Below are positions 46,106 through 54,998 of a stretch of 64,000 nucleotides of DNA, piece after piece. Each line of letters opens with the position of its first letter. The first letter of the stretch is position 1. The DNA comes from Burkholderiales bacterium. Lineage in GTDB: Bacteria > Pseudomonadota > Gammaproteobacteria > Burkholderiales > Burkholderiaceae_C. Below the pieces are notes generated by a model, which was not told where the DNA came from, searched no databases, and saw only the letters and a list, made by a program, of their open reading frames with translations. The DNA is taken from NCBI GenBank assembly GCA_026400275.1, contig JAPLPK010000191.1:1-64000 (forward strand), in the 5' to 3' direction. Both the position numbers and the translations under genes were made by a program.

Positions 46106-46671
46106 TCCACCCCTTCGACACCGCCGCCCTGCCCGCCACGCCGTGGAAGAACGGCGGCGGCACTACGCGCGAGATCGTCTGCCAGCCCGCCGGAGCCGGC
46201 ATGGACAGTTTCGACTGGCGCATCAGCATCGCTAGCATCACGCAGGCCGGGCCGTTCTCGGCCTTCCCCGGTGTGGACCGGGTCATCATGCTGCTAGATG
46301 GCGCCGGTGTGCGCCTGCAGGCAGCGGGTATCGACCACGCGCTGGACACGCCGGGCCAACTGTTCGCGTTCTCTGGCGACCTGGCGCTGGACTGCGATCT
46401 GCTCGGCGGCACGTCCACCGACTTCAACGTGATGGCCCGGCGCAGCCGGCTGCGTGCCGAGGTCCAGGTGCTACACGCCGCCAGCCCCATCCCGGCCACC
46501 CCACGAGGCCTGGTGCTGGCCGTGCGCGGCACCTGGCATTTGCAAGCCGGAGCGCATGATCTCCACTGCACCAGCGGCAGCGGGCTGTGGTGGGATCTAC
46601 CGACCAACTGGCAGGCCACGCCGCTGGAAAACCAGGCGCAGCTGGTATGGGTGTGCCTGCATGATGTATAA
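46102..46671 (+). CDS. hutD: HutD family protein
   Basis: 189-residue cupin-like HutD protein. The N-terminal LPATPWKNGGGTTREIVCQP and DSFDWRISIASITQAGPFSA are characteristic. HutD is conserved in hut operons and is thought to limit induction, possibly by binding urocanate or formylglutamate; it is not an enzyme of the pathway. GTG start in the GTGA overlap with the HutH-like gene. Confidence 0.88.
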   Translation: MIHPFDTAALPATPWKNGGGTTREIVCQPAGAGMDSFDWRISIASITQAGPFSAFPGVDRVIMLLDGAGVRLQAAGIDHALDTPGQLFAFSGDLALDCDLLGGTSTDFNVMARRSRLRAEVQVLHAASPIPATPRGLVLAVRGTWHLQAGAHDLHCTSGSGLWWDLPTNWQATPLENQAQLVWVCLHDV

Positions 46672-46677
46672 GAAAAA

Positions 46678-46728
46678 GGCCTCTAGCGCAGGTAATACCT
46701 GCGCAAGCAGCTACAAATTAAATAGCAA
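46678..46728 (+). repeat. Interspersed 50-bp repeat before hutI
   Basis: GGCCTCTAGCGCAGGTAATA then CCTGCGCAAGCAGCTACAAA and ATTAAATAGC. It ends six bases before the hutI start, so it contributes the hutI leader. Confidence 0.9.
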
Positions 46729-46734
46729 TACCAC

Positions 46735-47958
46735 ATGACAATCCAACACCCCAGCGCTGACGGACTCTGGCACAACCTGCGCCTGGCAGATGGCGGCACG
46801 GCCAACGCCCTGGCGGTGCAGCACGGCCAGATCGCCTGGATGGGTGACGTGGCGGCTGTGCCCACAGCCTTCACCCGCCTGCCGCACATCGACGCCCAAG
46901 GCGCCCTGGCCACGCCCGGCCTGGTCGATTGCCACACGCATCTGGTCTATGGCGGTCAACGCGCGAACGAGTTTGCGATGCGTCTGGCGGGCGCCAGTTA
47001 CGAAGAAGTCGCCATAGCCGGCGGCGGCATTGTCTCGACGGTAAAAGCCACGCGCGCCGCCAGCGAAGAGGCGCTCTACGCCCAGGCGGCACCGCGCCTG
47101 CAGCAGTTGCTGGATGACGGCGTCTGCGCCATCGAAATCAAATCCGGCTACGGCCTAAGCCTGGAGCATGAGCGCAAACAGCTGCGCGTAGCCCGGCGGC
47201 TGGGCCAGGACTTTGGAGTGACGGTGCGCACCACCTTCCTCGGCGCGCACGCGCTGCCACCGGAGTATGCGGGCCGTAGCCAGGACTACATCGACCTGGT
47301 GTGCCACGAGATGCTGCCCGCGCTGCATGCCGAAGGCCTGGTGGATGCGGTCGATGTGTTCTGCGAGCGCATCGCGTTTTCGCTGGCCGAGACCGAGCAG
47401 GTTTTCAAAGCCGCGCAGGCGCTAGGTCTGCCGGTGAAGCTGCACGCCGAGCAGCTGTCCGACATGGGCGGCTCGGCGCTGGCGGCGCGTTATGGCGCGC
47501 TGTCGTGCGACCACATCGAGCATTTGTCGCAAGCTGGTATCGATGCGATGCGTGCTGCCGGTACGGTGGCCGTGCTGCTGCCCGGCGCCTACTACACGCT
47601 GCGCGATACGCATTTGCCGCCCATCGAAGCTCTGCGCGCCGCGGGCGTACCTATGGCCGTGTCTACCGACCACAACCCCGGCACCTCGCCGGCCTTGAGC
47701 CTGCTGCTGATGGCAAACATGGCGTGCACGCTGTTCCGGTTGACGGTGCCGGAGGCGCTGGCGGGCATCACCTCCCACGCCGCTCGCGCGCTGGGTTTGC
47801 AGGACACGCACGGCACGCTGGCTGTGGGGCGGGCGGCGGATTTTGTGCTGTGGGATTTGCTGGAACCCTCCGAACTGGTTTACTGGTTGGGGCAGCAGCC
47901 TGGGCGGACGATTGTTCGGCAGGGGCTTGTTGCTTTGGATGGTTTGGGGGTGCTGTGA
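46735..47958 (+). CDS. hutI: Imidazolonepropionase
   Basis: 407-residue amidohydrolase. It opens imidazolonepropionate to N-formimidoylglutamate. The metal site begins with [12 protein letters not shown]. Further motifs: [56 protein letters not shown] and [13 protein letters not shown]. The C-terminus ends in a short tail. The leader is the interspersed repeat. A 590-base repeat region separates it from hutF. Confidence 0.95.
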   Translation: MTIQHPSADGLWHNLRLADGGTANALAVQHGQIAWMGDVAAVPTAFTRLPHIDAQGALATPGLVDCHTHLVYGGQRANEFAMRLAGASYEEVAIAGGGIVSTVKATRAASEEALYAQAAPRLQQLLDDGVCAIEIKSGYGLSLEHERKQLRVARRLGQDFGVTVRTTFLGAHALPPEYAGRSQDYIDLVCHEMLPALHAEGLVDAVDVFCERIAFSLAETEQVFKAAQALGLPVKLHAEQLSDMGGSALAARYGALSCDHIEHLSQAGIDAMRAAGTVAVLLPGAYYTLRDTHLPPIEALRAAGVPMAVSTDHNPGTSPALSLLLMANMACTLFRLTVPEALAGITSHAARALGLQDTHGTLAVGRAADFVLWDLLEPSELVYWLGQQPGRTIVRQGLVALDGLGVL

Positions 47959-47985
47959 GTTTGCTGGGCGTTAATTGGCCTCCCC

Positions 47986-48517
47986 GGCCGGGATATGCGC
48001 CCGGCGGCGCAGTAACGTTTCTTTTGCTTCGCCAAAAGAAAGTCACCAAAGAAAAGGCGAGCCGAAGTCGTCGCCCCCTGCGCTGCGCTCCGGGGTACGC
48101 TGCGTTGCTCGGTCTGGGCGGGGTCCCGCTCGAACTCGCTACGCTCAGACAATCGCGGGCCCTGATCCGCCCAGCCCTGCGCTACTCGCCGACGCCACAC
48201 GGCGTGGGAGCGGGAGCGGACATCCAGCCCGGCTGCGCCGGGCCGCCAGGCTCGCGCCCTAGGCGCGATGTGGCGCACAGCGCCACCGATTCCCGGGCCC
48301 CCTCTGTATGCGCCGAGGAGCGCAGCGGCAAGTGGATCAGGGCCCGCGATTGTTTGAGCCGAAGGCGAGTTCGAGCGGGATCCCACTTGGCGCGAGCACC
48401 GCAGGTTCCCCAGCACGGTAGTGCTGGGGCGCAGACAGTGGGGTGGCCTTTTCTTTGGTGACTTTCTTTTGGCCACGCAAAAGAAAGTTACTGCGCCGCC
48501 GGGCGCATATCCCGGCC
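47986..48517. repeat. Large inverted repeat between hutI and hutF
   Basis: Two arms of about 183 bases (47986-48168 and 48334-48517) are reverse complements with few differences; both carry the blocks GGGATATGCGCCCGGCGGCG, AAAAGAAAGTCACCAAAGAA and CAATCGCGGGCCCTGATCC. The central 165 bases have their own palindromes. The right part (48251-48527) matches 61395-61750 in the same orientation. No gene is seen in it; frames crossing it into hutF are rejected. Confidence 0.85.
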
Positions 48518-48544
48518 GACGATGCAAATAAACAAGCCCTAGCC

Positions 48545-49927
48545 ATGACAAACCAAATCTTCGCCCAAGACGCCCTACTCCCCACCGGCTGGGCCAGCAA
48601 CGTCCTGCTGGAATGGAACAGCCTGGGCGAACTCACCACCGTCACCCCCAACTCAGAACCTAACGGCGCCCCCACAGCCGCAGGGCCACTCACTCCCGGC
48701 CTGCCCAACCTGCACAGCCACGCCTTCCAACGCGCCATGGCCGGCCTCACTGAATTCCGGGGTGCCGCCCAAGACAGCTTCTGGAGCTGGCGCACGCTGA
48801 TGTACCAATTCGCCGCCCGCCTCACGCCCGAACAGGTCGAGGCTATCGCCACCTGGCTGTACATCGAAATGCTGGAGGCCGGCTACACCTCGGTCTGCGA
48901 ATTCCACTACCTGCACCACAGCGCCGACGGCACCCCCTATGCCGATGACGCCGAGCTGTCCAAAGCCCTGCTGCGCGCCGCACAGACGGCCGGCATCGCC
49001 ATCACCCTGCTGCCCGTGCTGTACCAGACCAGCGGCTTCGGCGGCACACCTCCGAACGACGGTCAAAAGCGCTTCATCCGCTCCACCGACTCCATGCTGC
49101 GCCTGCTGGAAACGCTCAAACCCCTGTGCGATGCCCAAGGCGCGCGCCTCGGTATGGCGCCGCATTCGCTGCGCGCCGTGCCGCCCGCCAGCCTGCGTGA
49201 TGCCGTAGCCGGCCTGCATGCCATCGACTCCAGCGCGCCGGTGCACATCCACATCGCTGAGCAAACCGCCGAGGTCGACGCCTGCCTGGCTTGGAGCGGC
49301 CAGCGCCCGGTCGCCTGGCTGCTGGACCACGCACCGGTGGACGCCCGCTGGTGCCTGGTCCACGCCACGCACATGGTTGACGCCGAATACCAGCGCGCAG
49401 CCGCCAGCGGCGCAGTCGCCGGCATCTGCCCCAGCACCGAGGCAAACCTGGGCGACGGCCTGTTCGACATGCCGCGCTGGCTAAGCCACGGCGGCGTCTG
49501 GGGCCTGGGCTCGGACAGCCATGCCTGCGTGAATGGGGCCGAAGAACTAATGCTGCTCGAATACGGCCAGCGCCTGCAGTTCCGCCAACGCAATGTGCTG
49601 GCCAGCCCGCAGCAGGCGCAAGTCGCCAGTGCGATGCTGCAGCAGGCAGTGCAAGGCGGTGCGCAAGCCTCTGGCCGCAACGCCAACGGTTTGGCCGTGG
49701 GCCAGCGCGCCGACTTCTGCGTGCTGGATGCGCAGCACCTGGCACTCAACGGCCTGCCAGCGCCCACCATGTTCTCGGCCCATGTATTCGGTAGCCACCG
49801 CACCTCCGCGCTGGATGCCGTCTGGGTCGCCGGTCAGCAGCGCACCGGCAGCGGCAGCTGTCATGCGTTGCGCGAGTCGGCTGCCGCTGCCTTCATCGCC
49901 GCCCGCACACAACTCACCCAGGTGTAA
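48545..49927 (+). CDS. hutF: Formimidoylglutamate deiminase
   Basis: 460-residue amidohydrolase that turns N-formimidoylglutamate into N-formylglutamate and ammonia. Metal motif LPNLHSHAFQRAMAG, then SFWSWRTLMYQF, VCEFHYLHH, VHIHIAEQTAEVDACLAW, LVHATHMV and LGSDSHACVNGAEELMLLEY. Together with HutG it defines the five-step histidine pathway. ATG 48545 is chosen: the frame is open 34 codons upstream, but that part lies inside the long repeat. Confidence 0.95.
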   Translation: MTNQIFAQDALLPTGWASNVLLEWNSLGELTTVTPNSEPNGAPTAAGPLTPGLPNLHSHAFQRAMAGLTEFRGAAQDSFWSWRTLMYQFAARLTPEQVEAIATWLYIEMLEAGYTSVCEFHYLHHSADGTPYADDAELSKALLRAAQTAGIAITLLPVLYQTSGFGGTPPNDGQKRFIRSTDSMLRLLETLKPLCDAQGARLGMAPHSLRAVPPASLRDAVAGLHAIDSSAPVHIHIAEQTAEVDACLAWSGQRPVAWLLDHAPVDARWCLVHATHMVDAEYQRAAASGAVAGICPSTEANLGDGLFDMPRWLSHGGVWGLGSDSHACVNGAEELMLLEYGQRLQFRQRNVLASPQQAQVASAMLQQAVQGGAQASGRNANGLAVGQRADFCVLDAQHLALNGLPAPTMFSAHVFGSHRTSALDAVWVAGQQRTGSGSCHALRESAAAAFIAARTQLTQV

Positions 49928-49930
49928 ACC

Positions 49931-50734
49931 ATGCAAGCCTTTCACTTCCACCAAGGCACACAACCGCTGCTGATCTCCATGCCCCATGTAGGCACCTACG
50001 TGCCGCCGGCCCTGGCCGCGCGCCTCACCGACGTGGCGCAACAGGTGCACGATACCGACTGGCACCTGGAGCGCCTCTACGACTTTGCCAAAGACCTGGG
50101 CGCATCGCTGCTGATCGCCACCCATTCACGCTATGTGATCGACCTGAACCGCGACCCTTCAGGCGCCAGTCTGTACCCAGGCCAGAGCGTCACCGGCCTG
50201 TGCCCGGTGGACGACTTTGACGACAAGCCCCTGTACCGCGACCCGCAGGATGTGCCCGGTGAAGCCGAGATCGCCGAGCGCCGCGACAGCATCTGGCAGC
50301 CCTACCACCAGCAACTGCAGGCCGAGTTGGCGCGGCTGAAGGCGTTACATGGAAAGGCCGTGCTGTGGGACGCACACTCCATCCGCTCGGTGCTGCCGCG
50401 CTTCTTTGAAGGCAAGCTGCCGGACCTGAACCTGGGCAGTGGCAACGGCTCTAGTTGCGACCCCGCCATGTCGGCCGAGTTGCTGGCGATTGCCGAGTCC
50501 GCACCCGACCACACTGCGGTGCTGAACGGCCGCTTCAAGGGCGGCTACATCACCCGCCAGTACGGCCGGCCGGCACAGAATATCCACGCCATCCAGCTGG
50601 AGATGACGCAATGCAGCTATATGCAGGAAGCCATGCCCTTTGATTACCTACCAGAGGTGGCTGCCCGCATCCAGCCACATTTGCGCCGCATGGTGCAAGC
50701 CGCACTGGCCTTCGCGCAGCGGAGTACAGGCTGA
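49931..50734 (+). CDS. hutG: N-formylglutamate deformylase
   Basis: 267 residues. It hydrolyses N-formylglutamate to glutamate and formate, the last step of this pathway version. Characteristic stretches: LLISMPHVGTYVPPALAARL, DTDWHLERLYDF, THSRYVIDLNRDPSGASLYP and LWDAHSIRSVLPRFFEGKLP followed by DLNLG. It lies three bases after hutF, so they are co-transcribed. Last gene of the hut cluster; the next gene is convergent. Confidence 0.95.
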   Translation: MQAFHFHQGTQPLLISMPHVGTYVPPALAARLTDVAQQVHDTDWHLERLYDFAKDLGASLLIATHSRYVIDLNRDPSGASLYPGQSVTGLCPVDDFDDKPLYRDPQDVPGEAEIAERRDSIWQPYHQQLQAELARLKALHGKAVLWDAHSIRSVLPRFFEGKLPDLNLGSGNGSSCDPAMSAELLAIAESAPDHTAVLNGRFKGGYITRQYGRPAQNIHAIQLEMTQCSYMQEAMPFDYLPEVAARIQPHLRRMVQAALAFAQRSTG

Positions 50735-50749
50735 TCTTATGCGCCGTGG

Positions 50750-52210
50750 CTAAATGTTCGCCCAAGCGCTGACCACCTGGTTTCGACCCAAGCCCTTGGC
50801 TTGGTAGAGCAATTCGTCGGCTGCCGCAATCAGCTGCGGTGCTTTCATGGGCGGCACCAGCTCGGACACTCCGCAACTGACACTGACACACGAACCCGTC
50901 GAGGAATGCGCATGTGCAATGCCTAGCCGGCTTACCTCGGAGAGTATCTCTTTCGCCATATGGGCCGCAGCCTGCAGACCCGTATCGGGGAGGATGAAGG
51001 CAAACTCCTCGCCACCGTAACGCGCCACCAAGTCAGCCGGACGTTGCGAACAGGATTTCAGTACGCGCGCAATATGCTTCAGGCAGGCGTCGCCCGCCTG
51101 GTGTCCATAGTGGTCGTTGAAGCCCTTGAAATGGTCCACGTCGCAAAGGATCAGCGCCAATGGCCGATGGAAGCGGTTGGCAATAGCGATCTGCTCCGCC
51201 AGATATTCGTCAAAATACCGCCGGTTCGCCAGCCCCGTCAAACCGTCATGCCGCGCCAAATTGGCCAGAACCTTGTTTGCCTCACCGAGTTTGACCGAGA
51301 GCTGGAACAGCCGCTGGTACTGCTTGATATCTTCAACCAGTAAACCGATCAACAAAAAACTTGCGGCCAGCAGACCGTAGATCCGGCCCACGTACCAGCC
51401 CAGATCGTACCGGCCAGTATTAAAGAGTGCCGCCAACGCAATATCAAACAACCACACGCACATGACGACCAGCAGCCATACGTCCAGCACGGTGTGCGGC
51501 TTCGTCTTCCACACCGCCACCAAGGCGAGCAGGCTGAGAGCCCACACGCCAAATAGAAACATGCGCCCTATATCAGTGGTGCGGTTGCCATTGAGAAAAG
51601 TCGGAATATAGGCGTGGCCCTGCGTGGCGAAAATCCCAAACCCAGCCACCAGAGCAAGCACGCCCAGCGCGGCAACGGCAATCGCGATGGGCGGGCGATC
51701 CCGCATCAGCCGCTGCGGCCAACAGGGTTTAAAGGCCTTGCCCTTCAACAGCGCATAGCCAATGACGGCCAGTGGAAAGCCGGTATGCCAGAACATATAC
51801 ATCGCAGAAGAAGTCTGGGGACCAGCCCCGAAGAGACCGGTTGCCGATAAGAGACCTGGAAATATCGACAAGTACTCCACCGTAGCAAATGCAGTGAACA
51901 GGTAACCGCTGGCCAGCAGCAGCAAAGCCGGCGTGCGCACCACGCTGAACTGACCAAACAAAAGCACGGCGGTGATCAAATCGCAGACCACCAGCACCGA
52001 CACGTATATCGGGATAAAGGCAGGAATCTGCACCAGCTGCGTCCTGGCATACGGCAGGGCAGCCGCAAAAACCAGCAGAGAGATCACGACAGAAACAGCA
52101 GCGTGCCGAATCTCCCGGCGCCCGGCGGGCTCCGTGGAAAGCAAGCCTGCGGGCGGCTTGGCCGAGTCACAGTCAGTTTGCATCATGTTATTTGCGGGTG
52201 TTTGCACCAT
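50750..52210 (-). CDS. Membrane-bound diguanylate cyclase
   Basis: 486-residue protein. The N-terminal 290 residues form about seven to eight membrane helices of a MASE-type sensor (VSVVISLLVFAAALPYA, VLVVCDLITAVLLFG and YMFWHTGFPLAVIGYALL). A C-terminal GGDEF domain follows with DGLTGLANRRYFDE, CDVDHFKGFND and the GGEEF active site at 399-403. An inhibitory RxxD motif (RPAD) precedes it by five residues, so product inhibition is likely. It makes c-di-GMP from two GTP. ATG 52210 with GGAAG upstream is preferred; a GTG at 52225 is possible. Confidence 0.88.
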   Translation of the reverse strand: MVQTPANNMMQTDCDSAKPPAGLLSTEPAGRREIRHAAVSVVISLLVFAAALPYARTQLVQIPAFIPIYVSVLVVCDLITAVLLFGQFSVVRTPALLLLASGYLFTAFATVEYLSIFPGLLSATGLFGAGPQTSSAMYMFWHTGFPLAVIGYALLKGKAFKPCWPQRLMRDRPPIAIAVAALGVLALVAGFGIFATQGHAYIPTFLNGNRTTDIGRMFLFGVWALSLLALVAVWKTKPHTVLDVWLLVVMCVWLFDIALAALFNTGRYDLGWYVGRIYGLLAASFLLIGLLVEDIKQYQRLFQLSVKLGEANKVLANLARHDGLTGLANRRYFDEYLAEQIAIANRFHRPLALILCDVDHFKGFNDHYGHQAGDACLKHIARVLKSCSQRPADLVARYGGEEFAFILPDTGLQAAAHMAKEILSEVSRLGIAHAHSSTGSCVSVSCGVSELVPPMKAPQLIAAADELLYQAKGLGRNQVVSAWANI

Positions 52211-52476
52211 CCGCACAGCTTCCACATTGAAACGACTCGACGAAAGACAGTTGGCCCCTTATGAACATCTGCCCCACCGTGCGGTACCAGCCGAGCGCCA
52301 CCTCATTTGCACCCGGCCTGCACCACAGCTGATGAATCTTGCGCCTGCTACACCGCTTTGTACCTAGGGTGGACCCTCCCACACCTACCCGCAAAATCAT
52401 AGGCGCTGGCATTGCAAACGCCGCGCTGGCACCCAGCTAGCAGTTTCCGCACCGATTTGTTGCCAACCCGATTTCT

Positions 52477-53310
52477 ATGGACACCCCCACCGCCACCTTC
52501 ATCGCCCTGCTGATCCTGAGCCTGGTGTGCGCCCTGGGCTGGCTGCTGCCGCGATGGTGGGTGGCGCGGCGCAGGCGCAAGCTGCAGCAGCAGGCCTTCC
52601 CTACCGCCTGGCGTAACATACTGCGGCGCCGGGTGCCGCTGTTTCGCCGTTTGCCTGCCGATTTGCAACTGCAACTGAAGAAACACATGCAGATCTTCAT
52701 AGCCGAAAAGGCCTTCATAGGCTGCGCCGGCCTGGAGGTGACGGAGGAAATGCGCGTGGTCATTGCCGCCCAGGCCTGTCTGCTGGTGCTGAACCGGTCC
52801 ATCGACCGCTACGCCAATTTGCGGCAAATCCTGGTCTACCCCGGCGCCTTCGCGGTGGACCGCGCCACCTCTGACGGAACTGGCGTGCTGCAGGAGCAGC
52901 GCCATGCGCTGGCCGGCGAATCATGGTCGCAGGGCCAGGTTATCCTGTCCTGGCAGGACAGCCTGGAAGGCGCAGCCACGGCAGACGACGGGCGCAACGT
53001 GGTGATCCATGAATTTGCCCACCAGCTGGACCAGGAAACCGGCCACGCCAATGGCGCGCCCCGGCGCATGCCGGGCACCGACGCGCAGCGCTGGTCAGAG
53101 GTATTCCACGCCGCCTACGCCAAGCTGCGCCGCGAGGCCCATGTGGGCGAACCCGGCCTGCTGAACCACTATGGCGCGCAAGACCCGGCGGAGTTCTTCG
53201 CCGTGGTGTCAGAGGTGTTTTTTGAACAAGGCGCTGCGCTGGCCGAATACGACCCGGCGCTGTACCGGGAGCTGCAAGGCTACTACCGCCTGGATACGGC
53301 GGCCTGGTAG
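52477..53310 (+). CDS. mtfA: MtfA-type zinc peptidase
   Basis: 277 residues. One N-terminal membrane helix (FIALLILSLVCALGWLLP) is followed by a cytoplasmic M90-family domain. The zinc motif HEFAHQLD (His178, Glu179, His182) and the downstream DPAEFFAVVSEVFFE Glu ligand are present. In E. coli MtfA binds the repressor Mlc and so affects glucose PTS expression; the target here is unknown. The E. coli protein lacks the membrane helix, which is an addition here. Stand-alone gene. Confidence 0.87.
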   Translation: MDTPTATFIALLILSLVCALGWLLPRWWVARRRRKLQQQAFPTAWRNILRRRVPLFRRLPADLQLQLKKHMQIFIAEKAFIGCAGLEVTEEMRVVIAAQACLLVLNRSIDRYANLRQILVYPGAFAVDRATSDGTGVLQEQRHALAGESWSQGQVILSWQDSLEGAATADDGRNVVIHEFAHQLDQETGHANGAPRRMPGTDAQRWSEVFHAAYAKLRREAHVGEPGLLNHYGAQDPAEFFAVVSEVFFEQGAALAEYDPALYRELQGYYRLDTAAW

Positions 53311-53332
53311 CAGGGAAGTCTTTATATAAAAA

Positions 53333-53383
53333 CAGGCTCTAGCCAACTATTTACCTGCGCAAGCAGCTATCACTTATGTAGCA
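53333..53383 (+). repeat. Interspersed 50-bp repeat
   Basis: CAGGCTCTAGCCAACTATTT then ACCTGCGCAAGCAGCTATCA; the left palindrome arm is lost, the right one intact. Confidence 0.75.
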
Positions 53384-53391
53384 GATAGCCC

Positions 53392-53495
53392 ATTCCATTT
53401 CCAGATCAATACGAGATTAGGCGCGAAGCCGCAGACAGTGGTTTGCCACGGCAAGGCGAAGCAACGACATATTCGGATTGATCTGGAAATGGAAT
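53392..53495. repeat. Inverted repeat between mtfA and small genes
   Basis: ATTCCATTTCCAGATCAAT (53392-53410) and its exact complement (53477-53495) enclose 66 bases with an inner GTGG/CCAC stem. It covers the stop codon of the small minus-strand gene. Could be a terminator for convergent genes or a small mobile repeat. Confidence 0.6.
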
Positions 53496-53770
53496 CACGC
53501 GCTGAGGTTGATGATCAAGCCCTTGGTCTGGCTGGAGCGGCGCAGTTGCTGCGAGTAGGTGGCGTCCATTTGCTTGCTGCGGGCGTTCAGGTCGTTGGCC
53601 GTGTCCTGGCTGGTGCGGGCCGAGCGGTCGGCCTGGTCGGCGGCGGCGCGCAAATCATCCGCCCGGCTCTGGGCGGCATCCGCATCGCGCCGCGCCTGTG
53701 CAACCTGCGCCTTGTCGGGGCCGGTTTGCACCTGCGGAATCGACAGACTGGTGCCAACGATGGCGACCAT
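53495..53770 (-). CDS. Small coiled-coil protein
   Basis: 91 residues, not recognised. It starts MVAIVGTSLSIPQVQTGPDK and then forms one long Ala/Asp/Arg-rich helix (QARRDADAAQSRADDLRAAA), a likely coiled coil. It ends LRRSSQTKGLIINLSA; a C-terminal Leu-rich pattern like this resembles flagellin-associated or FlaG-like small proteins, but this is weak. It lies seven bases downstream of another small gene on the same strand, so they may form an operon. Confidence 0.5.
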   Translation of the reverse strand: MVAIVGTSLSIPQVQTGPDKAQVAQARRDADAAQSRADDLRAAADQADRSARTSQDTANDLNARSKQMDATYSQQLRRSSQTKGLIINLSA

Positions 53771-53777
53771 GGCCGAC

Positions 53778-53990
53778 TCAGGCAGTAGTGTTGACGATGC
53801 GGCCTGTGGTCTGGCCCTGGCTGTTCACCACAGGCGGCGGCTTGGCTGGTGGGTTTTGGTCCTGCGCGGCCTTGCTGACCTCAGGGTCATCGCGCTGGGC
53901 GGCGCGGCGTTGCGCGTTGCGGGTTTCCGACGCGATGTTGGTGGGCTGGGTAGGCTGAACGGGTTGCCGATAGACCGATGAAACATCCAT
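53778..53990 (-). CDS. Small hydrophilic protein
   Basis: 70 residues, Pro/Gln/Asn-rich and probably disordered: MDVSSVYRQPVQPTQPTNIA, ending QGQTTGRIVNTTA. CAGGAG at normal distance supports translation. First gene of a two-gene unit with the coiled-coil protein. Function unknown. Confidence 0.5.
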   Translation of the reverse strand: MDVSSVYRQPVQPTQPTNIASETRNAQRRAAQRDDPEVSKAAQDQNPPAKPPPVVNSQGQTTGRIVNTTA

Positions 53991-54057
53991 GTCTGGCTCC
54001 TGGAGTGGATCGGCTGATTTTACGAGTGCGGGCCAGCACTTGCAATCAAGCTACGGC

Positions 54058-54924
54058 TCAGCTCCAGATACGGTAAACCCAGAAGCTCTCGTCGTCCTGC
54101 ACCCGCTGGCGCAAGGCCTCAGGGCTCAGGCCGGTGACGCGACGCGTCTCACGGCACAAATGGGACTGGTCGGCGTAACCTGCATCGGCCGCCAGGTCGG
54201 CCCATACGACGTTGCCCGCATCCTCCGCCTGCCGCACCTGGAAGAACGCAGCTTCTGCCCGGCTGCGCCCCTGCAACGCTCGCAGGGACTGGCCGGTCCA
54301 GGCCTTCACCCGGCGCTCGGCCTGGCGCAAGCTCTGGCCCGCGCCGGATGCCAGGGCGCGCACCGCCAGCGTTTCGGCCCAGTCCTGGAAGCTACGCACC
54401 GGCACCGCGCCCTGGGTGCGCGCCTGCTGCCAGCGCGGCAGCAAAAACGCCTCGATGACACGCACCCGCTCCGCGTCGTCCGGCGCCTGCAGCGCGGCCT
54501 GGGCCATCTGGCACCAGCTGGCGTCCAGCACCTGGTGCAAAGGGCTTTGCCGGTCCACCTGGGCGGCTACATCCACGCCGGTCATGGCGTACAGGGCGTC
54601 GGGCAGCATGAGCAGCATGAAACCCTGGGCCGGGCCTGGGTTGTATGAAACAGAGGGCCGGGTGTGCGGGCCAAAAAACGAGATGGGCGGCAGGCGCTGC
54701 GGCACGGCATCGCGGCCATCGCCCGGCATCACATCGGCCACACCGTGCGTAAACCAGGAGATGCCGCACAGCGGGCTGGCGGGGAAATGGTTGTAGCGTT
54801 CCTGCGGCAGCAGGTCCACGCCCAGCGTGCTGCGCGAGATATAGGCCCGCACGCAGGCGCCCAGGCCCATGCCGGGGGCAATCAGGTGGGCGATAGCGCC
54901 CTTGGGCGAAGTGTGGGACAGCAT
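54058..54924 (-). CDS. AraC-family transcriptional regulator
   Basis: 288 residues. The N-terminal 170 residues form an effector domain without a recognised motif beyond LPPISFFGPHTRPSVSYNPG. The C-terminal DNA-binding part has LRQAERRVKAWTGQSLRALQ and DLAADAGYADQSHLCRETRR followed by VTGLSPEALRQ, the second HTH. It is divergent from the P450 gene, with 74 bases between the starts, and is the likely regulator of that gene. The ligand is unknown. Confidence 0.85.
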   Translation of the reverse strand: MLSHTSPKGAIAHLIAPGMGLGACVRAYISRSTLGVDLLPQERYNHFPASPLCGISWFTHGVADVMPGDGRDAVPQRLPPISFFGPHTRPSVSYNPGPAQGFMLLMLPDALYAMTGVDVAAQVDRQSPLHQVLDASWCQMAQAALQAPDDAERVRVIEAFLLPRWQQARTQGAVPVRSFQDWAETLAVRALASGAGQSLRQAERRVKAWTGQSLRALQGRSRAEAAFFQVRQAEDAGNVVWADLAADAGYADQSHLCRETRRVTGLSPEALRQRVQDDESFWVYRIWS

Positions 54925-54998
54925 GGTGAAAGTGTAGCCAGCCGGGCTTGTCGCAATCGTTCAATACACGCCGGCCAAGCAGGCGCACAGTAGCCACC

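Noticed and set aside
47301-48461. A plus-strand frame running from inside hutI through the long repeat
   Set aside because: Out of frame with hutI and made mostly of repeat sequence; no RBS or domain.
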